From Spirochaetales bacterium (GTDB lineage: Bacteria > Spirochaetota > Spirochaetia > ARS1246): DNA of 5,443 nt. The stretch's first letter is position 1. Every line of letters starts with the position of its first letter. The notes below the pieces were generated by a model, which did no database searches, was not told the DNA's origin, and saw only the letters and a program-made list of their open reading frames with translations. Where the stretch lies: assembly GCA_018644745.1 (NCBI GenBank), contig JABGPX010000468.1, forward strand, positions 1-5,443, read 5' to 3'. Position numbers and translations under genes: made by a program. Below are positions 1 to 5,049 of the stretch, one piece after another.

Positions 1-1021
1 TGCTGAAGGGATAGCATTTTCTCTTCTTAGGATCGGGGAATGGAACTTCTGGAACGGCGACGGGGAAAAGGCGAAAGTTTACTTTGAGGAGTGCATGGCG
101 GCTTCAAAGGAATCTGAATTCTATGGCGCAATGCCTCGTGCCCTTGAGTGTCTCGGTCAGATTGCGGCCGGTGAGGGTGATTATGAAGAGGCTCAGCGGT
201 GTATCGAGGAGGCTTTGGTATATTGCGAAAGAGGTTTTGACGAAGGTAGGACGCCTTCTATTCGAATGAGTTTGGGATCTATCGTGATGCTGCAGGGCCG
301 TTTTGAGTTGGCGACCGACCTAACTGAACAACGCCTAACAAGAGCTAGACGATCCGGAAACACGTTCACTATTGGTATAACATTGTTGCAGCTGGCAAGT
401 ATTTGTATGAAGCAGGAGAATATGAGTAAGATGAAGGTACTGCTCGAGGAGGCAATACCTCTTTTTTTTGATATGGCTGCAAATTGGGGTGTTGTCTTTG
501 GCTATGAGGAGGTCGCTCATTGCTTGATTCTTTTTGCAGCTATAGCCACGACGGAGGGCCGGATCGAACGGGCGGTGCGGCTATTGGGTGCGTCGGAGAA
601 CACCCACGAACCAATCAATTTGGTGATAGAGCCCTGGCGCGATAGGTTCGACGGTATTAGAACGGCAACTCGCGTTCAGCTGACAGAAAAGGATTTTGAG
701 ACGACATGGAATGAAGGCATGGCAATGTCACTGGAAGAAGCGGTCGACTACGCGCTGGGAAAATGCACGGAACGGATAAATAAGATTGGGAGTGGATCCA
801 TTGCCGAGCGGGGCAGATCGTTTCCCGATGGACTTTCCAATCGTGAGGTTGATGTGGCCGTGCTACTTGTAGAAGGTCTCACCAACCGTGAAATAGGAGA
901 ACGTTTATTTATAAGTGAAAGCACCGTGGCAAATCACGTACAGAGCGTTCTCAACAAAACAGGCAGCGGTAATCGAGCGGAGGCTGCCGCGTACGTAATT
1001 CGTCATGGTCTTACTACTTGA
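1..1021 (+). CDS. LuxR-family transcriptional regulator, C-terminal part (5' truncated by window edge)
   Basis: The reading frame is open from base 2 to a TGA at 1019-1021, giving 339 residues with no start inside the window that fits the fold; the ATG at 95 is internal to helical repeat sequence. Residues about 30-175 read as amphipathic TPR-like helix pairs (for example GQIAAGEGDYEEAQRCIEEA). Then comes a linker with RAVRLLGASE and MSLEEAVDYAL, and a GerE/LuxR helix-turn-helix over about residues 278-339 (LSNREVDVAVLLVEGLTNRE, then ISESTVANHVQSVLNKTG, then RAEAAAYVIRHGL). From family knowledge, proteins of this layout usually carry an N-terminal ATPase (STAND/AAA-like) domain and act as cytoplasmic, ligand- or partner-gated DNA-binding regulators. 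That domain lies outside the window, so it is inferred. The gene ends against an A8 tract and faces a small - strand gene. It is the only regulator visible and may act on the divergent region at 1249-1453. Confidence is high for the family; the target is unknown. Confidence 0.93.
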   Translation, partial: AEGIAFSLLRIGEWNFWNGDGEKAKVYFEECMAASKESEFYGAMPRALECLGQIAAGEGDYEEAQRCIEEALVYCERGFDEGRTPSIRMSLGSIVMLQGRFELATDLTEQRLTRARRSGNTFTIGITLLQLASICMKQENMSKMKVLLEEAIPLFFDMAANWGVVFGYEEVAHCLILFAAIATTEGRIERAVRLLGASENTHEPINLVIEPWRDRFDGIRTATRVQLTEKDFETTWNEGMAMSLEEAVDYALGKCTERINKIGSGSIAERGRSFPDGLSNREVDVAVLLVEGLTNREIGERLFISESTVANHVQSVLNKTGSGNRAEAAAYVIRHGLTT

Positions 1022-1040
1022 AAAAAAACGGCTGCTGCCG
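1021..1040 (-). terminator. Candidate intrinsic terminator for the small - strand gene
   Basis: Read on the - strand, the stem CGGC, loop AGCA and stem GCCG (1040-1029) are followed at once by eight T (1028-1021). The stem is only 4 bp but all G/C, and a second CGGC/GCCG pairing just upstream could lengthen or compete with it. It lies 17 bases after the stop of the 56-residue ORF, where a terminator would be expected. The T-run overlaps the last base of the convergent regulator gene's stop codon. Confidence 0.45.
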
Positions 1041-1057
1041 GCGGATTATATGCCGAT

Positions 1058-1228
1058 TCAGTCAAATAAAAAGGGATCTTTTATCCCCGGGACCGTCTGG
1101 TTCAGCTTCTCCTCAAACTCGCTGGCGTTTTCGATCCAGGCCTTCCTCTCTGGCCAGGCTGAAGCCGCTACCAAGCATAACATTACCAACAGCACTTTTT
1201 TAAAAACCTTCGCCGAACAAGTCTTCAT
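1058..1228 (-). CDS. Small exported peptide with Sec signal sequence, 56 residues, unknown function
   Basis: The ATG at 1228-1226 opens a 57-codon frame ending in TGA at 1060-1058. The start of the product is a textbook Sec signal peptide. It has a basic n-region (MKTCSAKVFKK), a hydrophobic core at residues 12-21 (VLLVMLCLVA) and an ASA/W signal-peptidase-I-type site after residue 24. No lipobox is present around Cys18 (VML precedes it), so a lipoprotein is unlikely. The predicted mature part is about 32 residues, charged and tryptophan-containing (begins WPERKAWIEN, ends KDPFLFD), with no cysteine. I do not recognise a family. Support for a real gene is the signal peptide, the terminator candidate just downstream and the coupled leader ORF upstream. 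It could be a secreted peptide, or the surviving N-terminus of a longer exported protein. The longer + strand frame across this stretch (1005-1268) has no recognisable protein character. Confidence 0.62.
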   Translation of the reverse strand: MKTCSAKVFKKVLLVMLCLVAASAWPERKAWIENASEFEEKLNQTVPGIKDPFLFD

Positions 1229-1248
1229 ATATCCAAATCTGATTCCAT
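1225..1248 (-). CDS. 8-codon leader ORF (uORF) coupled to the small exported peptide
   Basis: An ATG at 1248-1246 starts the peptide MESDLDI and ends in TGA at 1227-1225, which overlaps the ATG of the exported peptide as ATGA. It is this tiny ORF, not the exported-peptide ORF, that has the good Shine-Dalgarno: AAGGAAGG (1264-1257 on the - strand) with 8 bases to its ATG. The exported peptide's own ATG has only a weak GGA in front. Translation of the downstream gene is therefore probably by termination-reinitiation. The ORF is too short for coding statistics, so the claim rests on geometry. Confidence 0.4.
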   Translation of the reverse strand: MESDLDI

Positions 1249-1256
1249 TATTTTTT

Positions 1257-1264
1257 CCTTCCTT
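1257..1264 (-). promoter_or_regulatory. Shine-Dalgarno of the leader ORF
   Basis: AAGGAAGG on the - strand, 8 bases upstream of the leader ATG at 1248. Its distance to the exported-peptide ATG at 1228 is 28 bases, too far for direct initiation there. This is why the upstream ATG matters. Confidence 0.5.
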
Positions 1265-1343
1265 GTAAAAATCTGACTAGAAAGTAATTGGGAAGGAGAG
1301 GTATTGTTATCGACTGATCTACTCAATTTTTGCGGTAAGGCCG

Positions 1344-1363
1344 ATTAGTCAGAAATGACTAAT
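1344..1363. promoter_or_regulatory. Perfect 8+4+8 inverted repeat, candidate operator
   Basis: Arms ATTAGTCA (1344-1351) and TGACTAAT (1356-1363) are exact reverse complements around a GAAA centre, 20 bp in all. It lies in the divergent intergenic region. Its centre is about 70 bases upstream of the transcription start implied by the TATAAT box at 1412-1417, an activator-like position, and about 100 bases upstream of the - strand leader ORF. A further half-site TGACTA occurs at 1274-1279. Size and symmetry fit a dimeric regulator site. LuxR-type boxes are often about 20 bp, and the adjacent regulator is of that class, but the pairing is inferred. As RNA it could form a hairpin with a GNRA-type loop, but no U-run follows. 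Confidence 0.5.
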
Positions 1364-1411
1364 GGAATTGGTCAATGATTTTATTGCAGATGGTAAACCT
1401 ACATAAACAGG

Positions 1412-1417
1412 TATAAT
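1412..1417 (+). promoter_or_regulatory. Candidate -10 box (TATAAT) for the leader/URO-D transcript
   Basis: An exact TATAAT lies 36 bases before the ATG at 1454, giving a 5' leader of about 30 bases. No good -35 stands at 16-18 bases. The nearest, TTGCAG at 1384-1389, has a 22-base spacer, and there is no extended -10 TGn. A weak -35 would suit an activator-dependent promoter, with the inverted repeat at 1344-1363 as the obvious site. Confidence 0.45.
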
Positions 1418-1439
1418 ATACCGTCTGAGGAAGTAACAC

Positions 1440-1444
1440 GGAGG
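1440..1444 (+). promoter_or_regulatory. Strong Shine-Dalgarno for the 39-residue leader ORF
   Basis: GGAGG with 9 bases to the ATG at 1454. It shows that ribosomes are recruited to the truncated oxidoreductase start. The complete URO-D-like gene at 1573 has no comparable purine-rich site close to its own ATG. Confidence 0.7.
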
Positions 1445-1453
1445 ATAGGTAAA

Positions 1454-1573
1454 ATGATAAGAGCCGGAATTATCGGATGTGGCGGGATCGCCCGTGCCCG
1501 CGCGGAAGGCTACGGAAAGCTCGATTGGTTCCTTACCTGCGATCCGGCGAAGCAAACGGCCTGGCGCTGCTAA
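1454..1573 (+). pseudogene. Truncated N-terminus of a Gfo/Idh/MocA-family oxidoreductase, 39 residues
   Basis: The ATG at 1454 follows an ideally placed GGAGG and runs 39 codons to TAA at 1571-1573. The peptide begins MIRAGIIGCGGIARARAEGY, the dinucleotide-binding beta-strand and glycine-rich loop (GxGxxA type) that opens Gfo/Idh/MocA NAD(P)-dependent sugar and inositol oxidoreductases. A CDP follows, recalling the end of the second strand where an acidic residue binds the cofactor ribose. The segment before CDP looks a few residues short, and family identity fades after it. Members of the family are usually about 330-400 residues, so nine-tenths is missing and this piece cannot be an enzyme. 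The stop overlaps the next gene's ATG as TAATG, so it probably serves, by design or accident, as a translated leader for the URO-D-like gene. No continuation was seen in other frames, because the next gene starts at once. Confidence 0.72.
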
Positions 1574-2670
1574 TGGAACATCGAGAAAGGGTTGAAGCCG
1601 CGTTCCGGCATAGGGTGCCTGACCGCACACCTATTTTTGAATATGTTCTGCATCCACCGGTGGCGTCGGACATAGTCGGTACCGATTTCATCGACTATAC
1701 AGATGATTCATTGGGATGGATCGAACGAGCGAAAGCCGTCGGGTGGCATGAGGAACTTGAAAGATATGTAAACGATCGACTCGATCTTGCGCTGAAGCTT
1801 GATCATGACATGCTTTATGCCTGCCCTTGTCCTACGCCCCGAATCCTCGAGCAGCGGGAAATCGCGCGGAAGGAGCAGCATACGGAAATGCTGGACGGCG
1901 ATCCCGTGCAACGAGTGGTTGACCGGAATGCCGCGGCAAAAAGCCGCGGTGTAGCCATCGATGAGGACAGTTTAATGGTTTACCATCTTTTAAACTCAAA
2001 AATGGAAAGGCGAGGTCTCGATCTGCCGATGCTCGCTCCGGCATATGCACACGGTGTATGGACCGATTCTGATTTAATGCAGACCATGGCCCTCGCACCG
2101 GATGTCGCCTTTGAGCATTTCGCAATAGCGACCGAGGAATCTCTTGCCAGAATCGATGAATATATTAATCTGGGCGTAACTCTTCTCGGAGTAGGCGGCG
2201 ACTTCGCGGGGAAACGCCCCATGGTTTCCCCGACTATGTATGGAAATTTTATTGTACCCGAAATCAGGAAATGCTCGCGTGCTATTCATGAGGCGGGTTG
2301 CTGGGCTGTGAATGCGAGCGACGGTGATCTCTGGAGCGTCATAGACGAATTTCTCCTTGGCTGCGATGTCGACGGATATCTCGAGATAGACATGTTTGCA
2401 GGTATGGATTTGAGCCGACTCAAGACACGATTCGGAGACAAGATTACTTTTTTGGGGAACATGGATTGCGGGAACGTATTGAGCTTCAATTCTCCTGAGG
2501 AAATTGCACGAATTACAGTTGAAATAATAGAAGCCGGCTCGGGTAACGGCGGGCATATATTTTGCTCAAGCAACGCGATCACCAAAAGCGTACCCACGGC
2601 CAACTATATGGCCATGGTGAACGCATTCCGAAGATACTTCGAACTACCGGAAATAGCTATTTCCCGATGA
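1573..2670 (+). CDS. URO-D-family (uroporphyrinogen decarboxylase-like, methyltransferase-type) protein, 365 residues
   Basis: The start ATG at 1573 is chosen because MEHRERVEAAFRHRVPDRTP matches the usual opening of this family; upstream in-frame sequence (from 1477) is only the leader read out of frame. Length is typical, about 340-380. The C-terminal half carries the family's barrel motifs: LGVGGDFAG near 205, NASDGDLW at 247-254, FGDKITFLGNMDCGNVL at 287-303, the glycine-rich GSGNGGHIFCSSNAI at 322-336 and VPTANYMAM at 340-348. It lacks the N-terminal arginine-rich RQAGR signature of HemE. It therefore belongs with the cytoplasmic corrinoid or methyl-transfer-like branch (MtaA/CmuA relatives) rather than haem synthesis. 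Its substrate is unknown. At the site where relatives often have a metal-binding His (HSDG or HxCG), it reads NASDG. There is no good Shine-Dalgarno of its own; translation is probably coupled to the 39-codon leader through TAATG. The gene converges on the aldo/keto reductase. Confidence 0.88.
   Translation: MEHRERVEAAFRHRVPDRTPIFEYVLHPPVASDIVGTDFIDYTDDSLGWIERAKAVGWHEELERYVNDRLDLALKLDHDMLYACPCPTPRILEQREIARKEQHTEMLDGDPVQRVVDRNAAAKSRGVAIDEDSLMVYHLLNSKMERRGLDLPMLAPAYAHGVWTDSDLMQTMALAPDVAFEHFAIATEESLARIDEYINLGVTLLGVGGDFAGKRPMVSPTMYGNFIVPEIRKCSRAIHEAGCWAVNASDGDLWSVIDEFLLGCDVDGYLEIDMFAGMDLSRLKTRFGDKITFLGNMDCGNVLSFNSPEEIARITVEIIEAGSGNGGHIFCSSNAITKSVPTANYMAMVNAFRRYFELPEIAISR
2649..2664. repeat. 16-bp perfect palindrome at the 3' end of the URO-D-like gene
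   Basis: GGAAATAG (2649-2656) is directly followed by its reverse complement CTATTTCC (2657-2664), covering the codons just before the stop at 2668-2670. As RNA it would give a 6-bp stem with an AGCT loop. No U-run follows closely (the first T4 starts 14 bases on), so it is a poor classical terminator. It shares AATAG/CTATT with the next palindrome. Confidence 0.5.
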
Positions 2671-2689
2671 GCGATACTTTTCCGCGGTT

Positions 2690-2704
2690 AATAGAACGTC
2701 TATT
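2690..2704. terminator. Inverted repeat in the convergent gap, possible weak bidirectional terminator
   Basis: AATAGA (2690-2695) and TCTATT (2699-2704) pair around ACG. It is the only stem in the 55-base gap between the two convergent stops (2670 and 2726). It is A/T-rich and short and has no clear T-run on either strand, so the terminator call is tentative. Confidence 0.25.
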
Positions 2705-2725
2705 TGCTGCAACAGGATTAATGTA

Positions 2726-3727
2726 CTACCAAGCATACGCCTCCGGCGTCTCCAGATTATTTCTTAACGGACGGCCGGACATTGTTGTAAATATGCTATT
2801 CAGTTTGTCAATTACTTCCTGTTCGAGCCTTATCTCGGCGGCTCTTAGGATACCTTCTAGATGCTCAACTTTGCGAATTCCCACAATTGCGGAACTAACT
2901 GCCGGATGTGCAAGTGTCCATGCAATTGCGACATTCCGTTCTTCTTCACCGATTTCTTTGCAGACCGCGGAATACTGATCAAGCAGATTATTTGAACTGA
3001 GATCTATTCCATACTCCTCGGCAACCGAGGCCGTACGCGTACCTTTTTCCGGGGTACGGTTCCCAGTTAACAGGCCTCCGCCAAGGGGCATGTAGGCAAG
3101 AACACCAATGCCAAAACGTTGGGCGGCAGGAAGCACTTCGAGCTCCGGATATCTGCAGAAAAGATTGTACATGTGCTGTTCTGATACTATACCAAGTAAT
3201 CCGCGCTTCAAGGCTGCTTGCTGGAATTGCGCCAGCCCCCAGCCGGGGAAATTGCTTGTTCCTATATAGCTGATTAGGCCTTGAATTCTAATAAGGTCAA
3301 AAGTATTCCACCATTCCTCCTCACTCACCTCTCTGTCGATGTGGTGAACCTGATACAGGTCTATATGATCAGTCTGAAGCCTCGTGAGGGATGCTTCCAG
3401 GTTCTTGCGGACCTTAAACATGGATACTCCGTGTCCGAGGTTCGGCCATTCCGGGCCGTTTTGGTCATACCAGTATACTTTAGTCGCAAGGACGATCTTG
3501 TCCCGGACTTCTTTCCTTTGATTGAGCCATTTGCCAATTATTTCCTCTGATCTTCCCCAGGTTGGGCCGTAAATATCCGCGGTATCAAAGAAATTAATAC
3601 CATTATCGAGGGCGCAGTCCATTATTCGAAATGACTCATCTTCATCAGCACCCGATCCAAAATGCATTGTACCAAGGCAGATTTTACTTACTGTGGTGTT
3701 GGTCCTTCCAAGCTTTCCGTATTTCAT
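2726..3727 (-). CDS. Aldo/keto reductase family oxidoreductase, 333 residues
   Basis: This is a predicted cytoplasmic NADPH-dependent reductase of carbonyl compounds with a TIM-barrel fold. The N-terminus MKYGKLGRTNTTVSKICLGT is the usual first strand and GLGT-like turn. The AKR catalytic tetrad can be read: Asp48 and Tyr53 in FFDTADIYG, Lys83 in VLATKVY, and His128 in DLYQVHHID. Later motifs are SYIGTSNFPGW (substrate and cofactor pocket), VSEQHMYNLFCR, LAYMPLGGGLLTG and SSAIVGIRKVEHLEG (NADP phosphate-binding region). It ends PEAYAW, as in a subgroup of about 320-340 residues related to YhdN/IolS-type enzymes. The length is full and nothing is broken. The start is fixed by GGAGG (3736-3732) 4 bases upstream. 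It lies 320 bases downstream of the hydroxylase-like gene on the same strand, so it is probably a separate transcript. The physiological substrate cannot be told. Confidence 0.93.
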   Translation of the reverse strand: MKYGKLGRTNTTVSKICLGTMHFGSGADEDESFRIMDCALDNGINFFDTADIYGPTWGRSEEIIGKWLNQRKEVRDKIVLATKVYWYDQNGPEWPNLGHGVSMFKVRKNLEASLTRLQTDHIDLYQVHHIDREVSEEEWWNTFDLIRIQGLISYIGTSNFPGWGLAQFQQAALKRGLLGIVSEQHMYNLFCRYPELEVLPAAQRFGIGVLAYMPLGGGLLTGNRTPEKGTRTASVAEEYGIDLSSNNLLDQYSAVCKEIGEEERNVAIAWTLAHPAVSSAIVGIRKVEHLEGILRAAEIRLEQEVIDKLNSIFTTMSGRPLRNNLETPEAYAW

Positions 3728-3731
3728 GGTT

Positions 3732-3736
3732 CCTCC
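3732..3736 (-). promoter_or_regulatory. Shine-Dalgarno of the aldo/keto reductase
   Basis: GGAGG on the - strand, 4 bases before the ATG at 3727. The spacing is slightly short but acceptable, and the site decides the start. Confidence 0.6.
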
Positions 3737-3795
3737 GCTTTTTGACTTTTACTCAGGTTAGAAGATTCTCAACTGCCTGTACAGATATAGCTCCT

Positions 3796-3881
3796 GCAAT
3801 CCGAACCCGAGTTTCCTGGCAGAAATGGATGCATACATAAGGTTGAAGCTAGTTTATTTACGAAAGTTGGCGCAATCCGAA
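3796..3881 (+). repeat. Two copies of GCAATCCGAA upstream of the aldo/keto reductase, second within a hairpin
   Basis: GCAATCCGAA occurs at 3796-3805 and 3872-3881, 76 bases apart. The second copy is part of the inverted repeat GCAAT (3872-3876), CCGA, ATTGC (3881-3885). Both lie about 70-155 bases upstream of the reductase start on its - strand, so they could be paired regulator half-sites. A ten-base match in 320 bases is uncommon but not decisive. Confidence 0.3.
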
Positions 3882-3893
3882 TTGCAGTGTGTA

Positions 3894-4028
3894 TTATTCC
3901 CCGTACATTTCGGAGATAAGTGCCCGCACTTTTACTGCATCTTCCGACGAGAGTAGGTCAATCTTGCGATTCAGTCTAATACGGCTTGCCTGTCAACACA
4001 ATTCTGCCAAGAAGCGCCAGCAATACAT
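3894..4028 (-). pseudogene. Possible broken small ORF (45 codons with one in-frame TGA)
   Basis: Starting 20 bases after the hydroxylase stop, an ATG at 4028-4026 opens MYCWRFLAELC. It meets TGA at 3995-3993, then continues in the same frame for 32 codons to TAA at 3896-3894. The second part (RKIDLLSSEDAVKVRALISE, then MYGE) reads like a real charged helix. I do not recognise it, and no Shine-Dalgarno precedes the ATG. It may be the tail of a lost gene, or chance. Confidence 0.22.
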
Positions 4029-4047
4029 GACGGATCGAGCGAGTGGG

Positions 4048-5049
4048 TCAGGTTCCTTTGTTACGCTTACGGTTGCGCCTTGCCAGCATGGCCGCCTGAG
4101 CCTCCTCCGAGCCGTCGTGGAAGCTGCCGAACCATTTGTCCAGCGGAATGCCTTCATTCCCGAAATTTACCGTGAAAAAGCGATGATGCAAGTAGTGGTA
4201 GTAGCTGCCGGCCTCCATCAAGCGCTCCTTTTCCGAATCGGCGCCGCTGATAATAAATCTATCAAACCCTGAATGACCCCGAATCGGGTTGAGCGCCGAA
4301 TGATACATGTGGAACATCATGAGAAGCGGATGGGAACCCACTACCCAGTGAAGAAATACCCCGGAAAAGTACAAGAGATGTTCAATGGGGTGCATCGATA
4401 TTCCAGACCACGGGCCGATGTTGACATTCTTGTGGTGCAGATAGTGTGCCGCTTTGTAGAGCGGTTTCCAGTGCGTGAAGCGGTGAGTCCAATAGAAATG
4501 GACCTGGCGAAACAATACGATACCGATTGCCATCAGCAAGCCTAATACCGGACGGCTTCCGATGTCCAGGTAGGGCAATAGGTTGTTGGCGTATGCCCAG
4601 AGGGTAATCGCCTCGTACCCGGTCCATACCATGCAGCCGCTGGTAAGGCTCCAAAAGACGTTATCCCAGGTTTGATTCCCGAACAGGAACTTCTTGTCGT
4701 TAGAGGCCAACCATTTGTCGGTGTATTTGTACCTGATGCCCTGGGACTTCTGAATGAAAAGGCGCAGATGCATAATACCGGCAAGGAGGACCAGCCACCC
4801 GGCGTTGCGCAGGTAAATTAACGCGATCCAATCGAATGAGAGGGTGGACATACGCTCCATGCTCGGTGTCAGATACTGCCAGCTGATAAACGCGAGGGCT
4901 GCATAGAGGAAGTTAATCGGCCATACGAGACTAATTAAGAACTTAAGAATTTTACGGGGTTCAATGGGCAGGTTGAACAGCGGTCCAGGTTTCGGCAGCT
5001 CATCCGGCTGCCACTCGCCGCGCGCGTCACGCGCATCTATATATGCCAT
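4048..5049 (-). CDS. Sterol desaturase / fatty acid hydroxylase superfamily membrane protein, 333 residues
   Basis: This is a predicted inner-membrane di-iron enzyme that hydroxylates or desaturates a lipid C-H bond using O2 and a reductant; the substrate (sterol-like, fatty acyl or ether lipid) is unknown. Eight-histidine-type motifs appear in order: H184-x4-H189 (HFYWTHR), H202-xx-HH206 (HYLHH), SMHPIEH at 218-224, H247/H250 (FHMYH) and H285-xx-HH289 (HYLHH). This matches the superfamily's cluster. Hydrophobic stretches at about 36-58, 76-97, 131-150, 166-183 and 222-245 fit a multi-span protein with a cytosolic metal site. It starts MAYIDARDARGEWQPDELPK and ends in a basic tail (RRNRKRNKGT). 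The start has GGAG (5061-5058) 8 bases upstream, and its ATG overlaps the stop of the 40-codon ORF before it (TAATG). Together with the URO-D-like gene it forms a - strand overlapping chain. Length is normal and all motifs look intact. Confidence 0.9.
   Translation of the reverse strand: MAYIDARDARGEWQPDELPKPGPLFNLPIEPRKILKFLISLVWPINFLYAALAFISWQYLTPSMERMSTLSFDWIALIYLRNAGWLVLLAGIMHLRLFIQKSQGIRYKYTDKWLASNDKKFLFGNQTWDNVFWSLTSGCMVWTGYEAITLWAYANNLLPYLDIGSRPVLGLLMAIGIVLFRQVHFYWTHRFTHWKPLYKAAHYLHHKNVNIGPWSGISMHPIEHLLYFSGVFLHWVVGSHPLLMMFHMYHSALNPIRGHSGFDRFIISGADSEKERLMEAGSYYHYLHHRFFTVNFGNEGIPLDKWFGSFHDGSEEAQAAMLARRNRKRNKGT

Larger units (their letters stand above)
3728..4047. other. Gap without a confident gene between the hydroxylase and aldo/keto reductase genes
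   Basis: 320 bases. It contains the 5' leader of the aldo/keto reductase, a repeated 10-mer, a small hairpin and an interrupted - strand ORF, each listed separately. No convincing -35/-10 pair for the reductase and no RNA gene was recognised. A TTGACA on the - strand (3996-3991) has no fitting -10. The + strand frame from 3889 into the hydroxylase gene is a shadow. Confidence 0.6.

Noticed and set aside
1073..1087. GGGAT/ATCCC hairpin as terminator of the regulator gene
   Set aside because: No T-run follows, the stem is 5 bp and it lies within the - strand small ORF.
1005..1268. + strand 87-codon frame overlapping the regulator end
   Set aside because: It starts inside the regulator gene and has no recognisable protein character; the opposite strand has a signal-peptide ORF with leader and terminator.
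1274..1374. Imperfect direct repeat TGACTA...AATTGG (1274-1292 and 1356-1370)
   Set aside because: Needs a gap and mismatches; only the TGACTA half-site match is exact, so it is noted with the inverted repeat instead.
1477..1572. Longer start for the URO-D-like protein at the ATG at 1477
   Set aside because: The extra 32 residues are the oxidoreductase leader read in another frame; family similarity begins at MEHRERVEAA (1573).
2074..2556. - strand 160-codon frame inside the URO-D-like gene
   Set aside because: It lies fully antisense to a well-supported coding sequence, with no recognisable motif; a shadow frame.
1573..2670. HemE (haem-pathway uroporphyrinogen decarboxylase)
   Set aside because: The N-terminal RQAGR-type signature is missing and the motifs match the methyltransferase-like branch.
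3777..3784. CTGTACAG palindrome as a LexA-type site
   Set aside because: Only 8 bp, without the N8-spaced CTGT/ACAG layout; too short to call.
3991..3996. TTGACA (- strand) as a -35 box
   Set aside because: No acceptable -10 at 16-18 bases; TATTAG is only 9 bases away.
3889..4272. + strand 127-codon frame over the gap and the hydroxylase 3' end
   Set aside because: Most of it is antisense to the histidine-motif-bearing hydroxylase gene; no motif and no Shine-Dalgarno.
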